Shown in pieces: positions 23,741-28,109 of a stretch of DNA of 28,109 nt. The position numbers were made by a program, and so were the translations under genes. The stretch comes from JBCBZH01 sp039815415 (GTDB taxonomy: Bacteria; Bacteroidota; Rhodothermia; Rhodothermales; Rubricoccaceae), in NCBI GenBank assembly GCA_039815415.1, contig JBCBZH010000021.1, positions 1-28,109 of the forward strand, given 5' to 3'. The stretch's first letter is position 1. Each line of letters starts with the position of its first letter. The notes beneath the pieces are model-generated. The model worked only from the letters and a program-made list of their open reading frames with translations. It was not told the DNA's origin and searched no databases.

Positions 23741-24393
23741 CTGACGCTCCTGCTCTGCCTGCCCTCCGCCTCGACAACGTCCGTCACGCCTACGACGGCC
23801 CATTGGTCCTCGACGTCACCCTCGACGTGACGCCCGGACAGCACCAGCTCGTCCTCGGCCCCTCCGGGAGCGGCAAGACGACGCTGCTCCATATCGCCGC
23901 CGGGCTTCTCCGGCCCGACGCGGGGCAGGCCGACGTGGCGGGGCAAGACCTCTACGCCCTCTCCGAGGCCCAGCGTGACCGGTTCCGCGGGCAGCACATT
24001 GGGATTGTGTTCCAGGGGCTCCATCTTGTTGGCGCGCTGACAGCGGAGCAGAACGTCGCGCTGGCGAGATCGCTGGCGGGCCTCCCCCCAGACCCCGGCC
24101 GGGTAAACGAACTGATCGAAGCGCTGGACCTGGCGCCCCGGCGCAGGGCGCTTCCGGAGGCCCTCTCTCAGGGTGAACGCCAGCGCGTGGCCGTCGCCCG
24201 TGCCCTTGCGTGCAGCCCGACGCTGCTCCTCGCCGACGAGCCGACGAGTGCGCTCGATGACGCCCGCGCTGAGACGGTCGGAGCGCTCCTTCTCCAGCTG
24301 GCGGAAGCAGAGGGCGCTACGCTTGTGGTGGCGACGCACGACGCTCGCCTGATCCCGCTCTTCGACCACCAGCTTACGCTCACTCGGTCGTGA
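23737..24393 (+). CDS. LolD/MacB-like ABC transporter ATP-binding protein
   Basis: The 218-residue nucleotide-binding domain has Walker A GPSGSGKTT (41-49), a Q-loop GIVFQGLHLV, signature LSQGERQRV, Walker B with LLLADEPTSALD and H-loop ATHDARL. It is of the LolD/MacB/FtsE class, matching the FtsX-like permease at 21858, and is therefore probably a mechanotransmission-type system rather than a classical importer. The start is GTG at 23737, within GTGA overlapping the stop of the preceding CxxC gene; no ATG lies at the right distance before the VRHAYDG start of the domain. Immediately behind its stop is the remnant of a DUF5916 gene, so the native downstream context may have been lost. Confidence 0.94.
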   Translation: MTDAPALPALRLDNVRHAYDGPLVLDVTLDVTPGQHQLVLGPSGSGKTTLLHIAAGLLRPDAGQADVAGQDLYALSEAQRDRFRGQHIGIVFQGLHLVGALTAEQNVALARSLAGLPPDPGRVNELIEALDLAPRRRALPEALSQGERQRVAVARALACSPTLLLADEPTSALDDARAETVGALLLQLAEAEGATLVVATHDARLIPLFDHQLTLTRS

Positions 24394-24622
24394 TCCGTCG
24401 CCCCGGCTTCAGGCCACGGCGTTCTGGCAATACAACTCGCTGCGGGATCTGGCGTCGCTGAATGCACGGATCGCCTGGGAGTTCGCTCCGCTCTCGTTCG
24501 TCTACCTCGTCGTCAACGACTCGAGGTACTATGTCCCCTCAACGGACCGGATGGCGGTGCCTGAGGCCTTTCTCCCCGAGCAGCAGGCCGTGCTGAAGGT
24601 GAGCTACCTCCGCCAGCTCTAG
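24394..24622 (+). pseudogene. C-terminal remnant of a DUF5916/CBM9-like outer-membrane protein
   Basis: In the frame ending with the TAG at 24620-24622, about 75 residues read FWQYNSLRDLASLNARIAW, then VVNDSRYYV, and finish VLKVSYLRQL. This matches the last barrel strands of DUF5916 proteins. The complete copy at 10341 has the parallel VQYNSVASAFNINARMRY, DLWLVYDEG and VLLKYTHTFLW. No start codon or upstream part exists: the frame runs into the ABC ATPase gene, where sequence in this frame is meaningless. It is thus a 5'-deleted gene, with a breakpoint at or near 24393. The residual frame is intact and codon use looks normal, which suggests the deletion is recent or that the junction is an assembly artefact. 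Confidence 0.75.
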
Positions 24623-24660
24623 CGCCGCCTCCACGCGGTGCTTGCCATCTCGAGCTGGCG
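24611..24660. repeat. Inverted repeat between convergent genes
   Basis: CGCCAGCTC (24611-24619) and GAGCTGGCG (24652-24660) are perfect inverted repeats of nine bases separated by 32 bases, spanning the end of the DUF5916 remnant and the gap before the convergent Na/Pi transporter gene. A smaller CCGC/GCGG stem lies inside. It could serve as a bidirectional transcription stop, but there is no T run on either strand. The same nonamer occurs often in coding sequence here, so chance pairing is possible. Confidence 0.3.
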
Positions 24661-24662
24661 AC

Positions 24663-26354
24663 TCATGCCGTCTCCGGCGCCACGTTGCGCGTCTCGACGG
24701 CCTTCGCGATCCGCTTGGCGAAGTAGTAGACCCGCTTCAGGTACTCGATCAGCTCAGACTCGAAGCGGTAGAGGCCCAGGCGGTCCGGCGCGTCGGCGCC
24801 GAGGCGGTGGGACAGGTGCGCCTCCGCCTCCCGGGCCAGGTGCTGGATGTCTTTCTTGGACTGCCGCACGCGCCGCGCCATGTCCGGATCGCTGGCGTCG
24901 AGAGCCTGGAGCGCCAGCCCGACGGCCTCTGAGACGGCAGTATGGAGCGCCTCCAGGTGAGACTGCGTGCCGTCACTCACCGTCAGACCGAGCCCCAGCC
25001 GCTCCATCCCGGCGCTCACGAGGTTGGTCTCCACGAGGTCTCCAATGCTCTCAATGTGGTTGGCCGCCTCGAGATAGTTGTAATGCTGCTCGGCCTGCGA
25101 GCCGTCCAGCGTCTCCTGCGAAAGCTGTCCGAGGTAGCTCACGATGGCCCCGTGGAGCGTGTCCACGTCTTCATCGAGCTTCTCGAGGGCGCGGAGGTCC
25201 TCGAGCGTGCCGCCGAGTGTGACCGGAAGCGCCTGCTGGACCATGGTGGAGGCGCGTTCACCGAGGCGGCGCAGCTCCATTCGCACACGGTCGAGCGCCA
25301 GCGCGGGCGTCCCGATCAGCAGCGGATCCAGGTAGCGCGGCTGGATGGTCGCACTCTCCGATTCGGGGCGGTCAGGCACAAGGCGCGTCACGAGACGCGC
25401 CATCAACCCCGCGGCGGGCAGAAAGAGGAGCGTGTTGGCGATGTTAAACAGGGTGTGGGCATTGGCGATCTGGCGCGGCGTCTCTGCGGCCAGGCGCTCG
25501 AGGCCCTCCAGATCGGGGGCCTTCGGTGAGAACGCTGTCACCGCATCTGCCAGGGCCCCGATGAACCCGAGCCACACCACCACGCCCAACACATTGAACA
25601 AGACGTGGACTGCCGCCGCGCGCACAGCCTCACGTGGCTTCCCGATGGTCGCCAGCAGCGCGGTGACACAGGTCCCCACGTTGGCCCCGAACGCCAGCGC
25701 GATGCCGGCCTCGAGCGTAATGAACCCCTGCGTCGCCAGCACGATGACAACGCCTGTGGTGGCTGAGGACGACTGCACCACTGCCGTAAACGCAGCTCCC
25801 ACCATCAGGCCCAGCAGCGGATTCTCCATGCGCTGCATGAGGTCGATGAATGGCTCGTAGCTGCGGAGCGGGTACGTGGCGTCGCTCATCAGCTCCATCC
25901 CGAAGAAGATCAGCCCGAGGCCCATCAGCATGGCACCATACTGCTGCACCCGGTTTCGCTTCGAGATGAACAGCGCCGCGAATCCAGCCGCGACGAGCAC
26001 GAGGGCATACTGCGTCACCTTGAAGGCCACGATCTGCGCTGTGATGGTGGTGCCCACGTTGGCCCCCATGATGACGCCCACAGACTGCGTGAGCGTCATC
26101 AGCCCCGCCGAGATGAACCCGACCACCAGCACTGTGGTCACGGAGGAGGACTGAATGATGGCCGTGACAATAGCCCCGGCGCCTGCGGCACTGTACCGGT
26201 TGGTGGTCAGCCGCGCCAGAGCTGCCTTCATCCCACTCCCGGCTACCTGTTTGAGGGCGGAGGTCATCTGCTCCATCCCGAAGAGGAACAGTGCGAGCCC
26301 GCCCGCCAGCCCGATCACGATTGGGCCGACCTCGAGAGCGTTGGAAGGATCCAT
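24663..26354 (-). CDS. Na+/phosphate cotransporter family protein with PhoU-like C-terminus
   Basis: This 563-residue protein has two inverted-repeat Na/Pi cotransporter units. Their QSSS signatures are VTAIIQSSSVTTVLVVG near residues 63-79 and AVVQSSSATTGVVIVL near 191-206, each followed by a GANVGT motif. Eight or more hydrophobic segments occupy residues 10-330. The C-terminal 200 residues are helical and PhoU-like (HYNYLEAANHIESIGDLVE and a further amphipathic helix pair), the usual bacterial NptA/YjbB-type arrangement. It probably moves phosphate with sodium; bacterial members can work in uptake or efflux. It is on the opposite strand from the metal cluster and 94 bp behind the ATP-grasp gene, with an inverted repeat in that gap. 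I see no functional tie to the rightward genes. Confidence 0.93.
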   Translation of the reverse strand: MDPSNALEVGPIVIGLAGGLALFLFGMEQMTSALKQVAGSGMKAALARLTTNRYSAAGAGAIVTAIIQSSSVTTVLVVGFISAGLMTLTQSVGVIMGANVGTTITAQIVAFKVTQYALVLVAAGFAALFISKRNRVQQYGAMLMGLGLIFFGMELMSDATYPLRSYEPFIDLMQRMENPLLGLMVGAAFTAVVQSSSATTGVVIVLATQGFITLEAGIALAFGANVGTCVTALLATIGKPREAVRAAAVHVLFNVLGVVVWLGFIGALADAVTAFSPKAPDLEGLERLAAETPRQIANAHTLFNIANTLLFLPAAGLMARLVTRLVPDRPESESATIQPRYLDPLLIGTPALALDRVRMELRRLGERASTMVQQALPVTLGGTLEDLRALEKLDEDVDTLHGAIVSYLGQLSQETLDGSQAEQHYNYLEAANHIESIGDLVETNLVSAGMERLGLGLTVSDGTQSHLEALHTAVSEAVGLALQALDASDPDMARRVRQSKKDIQHLAREAEAHLSHRLGADAPDRLGLYRFESELIEYLKRVYYFAKRIAKAVETRNVAPETA

Positions 26355-26384
26355 GCAGTGTGGAAGGCGAGATCACGACACGCC

Positions 26385-26429
26385 TTGATCCAGGGCCCGT
26401 CATGAGCCTGGCCCGAAGCGTTGGATCAA
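26385..26429. promoter_or_regulatory. Nested inverted repeat upstream of the Na/Pi transporter
   Basis: TTGATCCA (26385-26392) and TGGATCAA (26422-26429) are perfect eight-base inverted repeats. Inside them GGGCC and GGCCC form a further possible stem. Next to them AGGCCGCGGCCT (26439-26450) is a perfect 12-base palindrome overlapping the stop of the ATP-grasp gene. The whole 94-bp gap is therefore rich in symmetry. It may combine a stop signal for the upstream gene with an operator or leader for the transporter. No specific regulator can be named. Confidence 0.35.
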
Positions 26430-26448
26430 AAGAATACGAGGCCGCGGC

Positions 26449-27999
26449 CTATCCGAGCATCGCGCTGGCGGTCTCCGTGTTGAGAACCTCGACTGTCTCG
26501 TCGTAGAAGGACCGTGCTCGAGCTGGCGAATCTCCGATGCACAACACGCCGAGCTTGCCGTACTGGGACAGGGCACCGATGAGGTGGAACACGACGCCTT
26601 CCTGGCGCCCACTGTGGAAGTGCAACCCATTCTCTACTACGAGATCGACGAGGTCGCGAGGCGTCAGCCCCTTGTACTGCTCCGAGGTCAGGTTGTCCGA
26701 AGCGAGGTAGTAGCGCGCCTGCCCGGTGGGGCTTCGGTAGACACCGCTGTGCTCGTCGTAGGCGCCGTCGGTCAGGAACTCGAGCATGTCGTACGGGTGC
26801 GTCGTGCCTCCTTTCCGCAGATTGATCTCGATGGCGTAGGAGGTCCAGCTTGCCCCCTCCCGAACTGAGACAAAGTCCACCGCGAAGCGGCCCAGTGCCC
26901 CGTGTTTCGCCAGCACGTCGCCCACGCGGCGGCCCGCGTCGGTGATGGCCGCTCGGTAGATCCGGTCTGCAGGGAAGGTGCACCCGAGGAATACCTGTCC
27001 GGTGGGGCCGCCCAGAACCTGATCGTGCGTGGAGATCACCGTTGTGCGCCCGAGTGGGTCAATACGACACTGCACAGACGGTGAGGCCTTGAGCGTGCCG
27101 TCCACGAACGCTTCCACGATCCCACCCATCTCGGCATACGAGCTGGCGTAGTGGTCATAGGTCTCGCTCTTCGCCTCGAACTTCAGGCGCTCGGGCAGCT
27201 CGCGCCGGATCCATGCCGCCAGCCCGCTACTTATCGGCGCGCCGGTATAGTCGAACACGCTGTTGCCTTCGCCACTGAACCCGTCGTTCAGCTTCACCAC
27301 GGCCCGCCTCAAGCCGGGCTGCCGCTGCCGCAGCTCGGTGAGTGCCATGGCGACGTCCTCCATATCTCGGAGGTCTTCGGTGCCATCGGGGCACGGCACG
27401 CCCGCCTCCTTGAAGGCCTTCCGGCTGCCGCTTTTGTTGCCGAGGTGCTCAAGCGCTGGATCGCAGGCGTAGAGCGGAATGCCAAGTCGGACGGCTAGCG
27501 TCCGCTCCAGTCCGGTGGCGTTGAAGCACGTCAGATGCGCCGAGGCCGGATCCTGAATCGCGCCCCGGATGCGCTGCACCAGCCGGGGCCGCTCTAGAAT
27601 TTTCTCCGATAGGGGGCGGTCGGACGCGTCATGGCAGGAGAGCAGCACCAGTCGTTCGCGGGCGTGAATGCTCGGGATGCCCGGCAGGAGATTCAGGTAG
27701 TAGTCAATGATGCCCGGCGCGATGGGCTGGCTGGTGACGTAGACCAGACGCGTGTGCGGCATCCGCAGCAGCATCAGCGTGAACAGCATCCGCTCCTCGT
27801 AGTGCTGGACGCCGTCGATCTTCGCCAGCTCGTCCGGGTGGAGAGACAGGCTCGGGACCACCACCACGGTCCGGGGGGCCTTGGGGTCGGGGAAGATCTC
27901 CTCGTACTGTCGGCGGAAGTCCGCCTGGAGGGCTGCGAATCGCTCGGCCTCTCCTTCGAGAGTCCGGCGGGGCCGGAGAGCTGCTGTCGGTGGGCGGTC
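26449..27999 (-). CDS. PGM1-type ATP-grasp peptide ligase, start missing
   Basis: The protein has a preATP-grasp N-terminal domain (VVVVPSLSL, HYEERMLF, RLVYVTSQPI) and an ATP-grasp C-terminal domain. The latter includes AVVKLNDGFSGEGNSVF (phosphate-binding loop), GTLKASPSVQCRI, and YAIEINLRKGGTTHPY with the metal-binding E-x-N. Such ligases join a carboxylate to an amine, as PGM1 does in pheganomycin biosynthesis; most bacterial homologues are uncharacterised. The first usable start in frame is a GTG at 27867. However, family-like sequence continues upstream (FAALQADFRRQYEEIFPDP, up to about 27960) and the frame is closed only at 28024-28026, with no ATG, GTG or TTG in between. The true start has therefore been lost or replaced at the junction near 28000. 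The end coordinate is approximate. Confidence 0.88.
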   Translation of the reverse strand, partial: DRPPTAALRPRRTLEGEAERFAALQADFRRQYEEIFPDPKAPRTVVVVPSLSLHPDELAKIDGVQHYEERMLFTLMLLRMPHTRLVYVTSQPIAPGIIDYYLNLLPGIPSIHARERLVLLSCHDASDRPLSEKILERPRLVQRIRGAIQDPASAHLTCFNATGLERTLAVRLGIPLYACDPALEHLGNKSGSRKAFKEAGVPCPDGTEDLRDMEDVAMALTELRQRQPGLRRAVVKLNDGFSGEGNSVFDYTGAPISSGLAAWIRRELPERLKFEAKSETYDHYASSYAEMGGIVEAFVDGTLKASPSVQCRIDPLGRTTVISTHDQVLGGPTGQVFLGCTFPADRIYRAAITDAGRRVGDVLAKHGALGRFAVDFVSVREGASWTSYAIEINLRKGGTTHPYDMLEFLTDGAYDEHSGVYRSPTGQARYYLASDNLTSEQYKGLTPRDLVDLVVENGLHFHSGRQEGVVFHLIGALSQYGKLGVLCIGDSPARARSFYDETVEVLNTETASAMLG

Positions 28000-28000
28000 C

Positions 28001-28109
28001 CATGAACCCCATCGCGTGGCCTTCTATCTGTATGATCTGGCCAGTGAACTGCATGCGCTTTGGAACCGGGGCAATGACGTGCCGGAATTGCGCTTCTTGC
28101 AAGAGGGTA
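28001..28109 (+). pseudogene. argS: Arginyl-tRNA synthetase C-terminal fragment, cut by window end
   Basis: In the frame starting at 28001 the plus strand reads HEPHRVAFYLYDLASELHAL, then WNRGNDVPELRFLQEG. This is the anticodon-binding DALR-domain helix of arginyl-tRNA synthetase in the form typical of Alphaproteobacteria; Bacteroidota enzymes have a different sequence here, ending in Y-x-Y-E-L-A-K. Nothing upstream in this frame looks like the enzyme, as the preceding bases belong to the leftward ligase gene. The fragment has about 55% GC, lower than the surroundings. Either a foreign fragment was inserted, or the contig is chimeric at this end. The family call is firm, the origin is inference, and the gene continues past the window. 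Confidence 0.75.

Overview
The window is high-GC bacterial DNA, almost entirely protein coding. It has one long rightward gene series (about 1-24,393) and a short leftward pair (24,663 to about 28,000). Several families are typical of Bacteroidota: DUF5916/CBM9 outer-membrane proteins, DUF2911, paired DUF3526 ABC permeases, and a PGM1-type ATP-grasp ligase. Ribosome binding sites are weak or absent. Together with the high GC this suggests a marine Rhodothermota/Rubricoccaceae-like organism. That placement is an inference from gene content; no rRNA is present.

Region 1 (1-7,325) looks like a metal-homeostasis cluster. It holds two COG0523/CobW GTPases with CxCC metal motifs, two paralogous FAD/NAD(P)-binding oxidoreductases placed as mirror-image neighbours of the GTPases, a CPYC-containing thioredoxin-reductase-like flavoprotein, a small MerC-domain membrane protein, an unrecognised lipoprotein and an exported Mn-type superoxide dismutase. 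Region 2 (7,356-15,568) holds a secreted DUF2911-PAP2/haloperoxidase fusion, then an ABC-2 ATPase, a DUF5916 outer-membrane protein and two DUF3526 permeases. Region 3 (15,617-18,701) is a FecBCD/BtuFCD-type importer, followed by a DUF418 membrane protein.

Region 4 (20,397-24,393) is the most interesting part. It encodes a MacB/FtsX-like permease whose extracytoplasmic domain carries a His/Asp-rich loop (15 His in about 64 residues, partly a perfect 15-bp tandem repeat) and its LolD-like ATPase. Four small exported proteins are interleaved with them. All four share a compact DUF3299-like core with an invariant C-x-x-C-x-P motif. Most of these genes overlap by 4 bp. The arrangement resembles the zinc-responsive zrm/zrg loci of Gammaproteobacteria (ABC ATPase, MacB-like permease, DUF3299 protein, separate His-rich protein). 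Here the His-rich element sits in the permease and the DUF3299-like partner has become a four-member CxxC family. My hypothesis is that regions 1, 3 and 4 form a zinc- or iron-limitation island. No Zur/Fur operator could be identified by eye, so regulation is unproven.

The right end shows rearrangement or assembly artefacts. A C-terminal remnant of a second DUF5916 gene lies directly behind the CxxC/ABC operon. The last ~110 bases encode a piece of an alphaproteobacterial-type arginyl-tRNA synthetase that abuts a start-less ATP-grasp ligase gene, with a local fall in GC. This could be a chimeric contig end.
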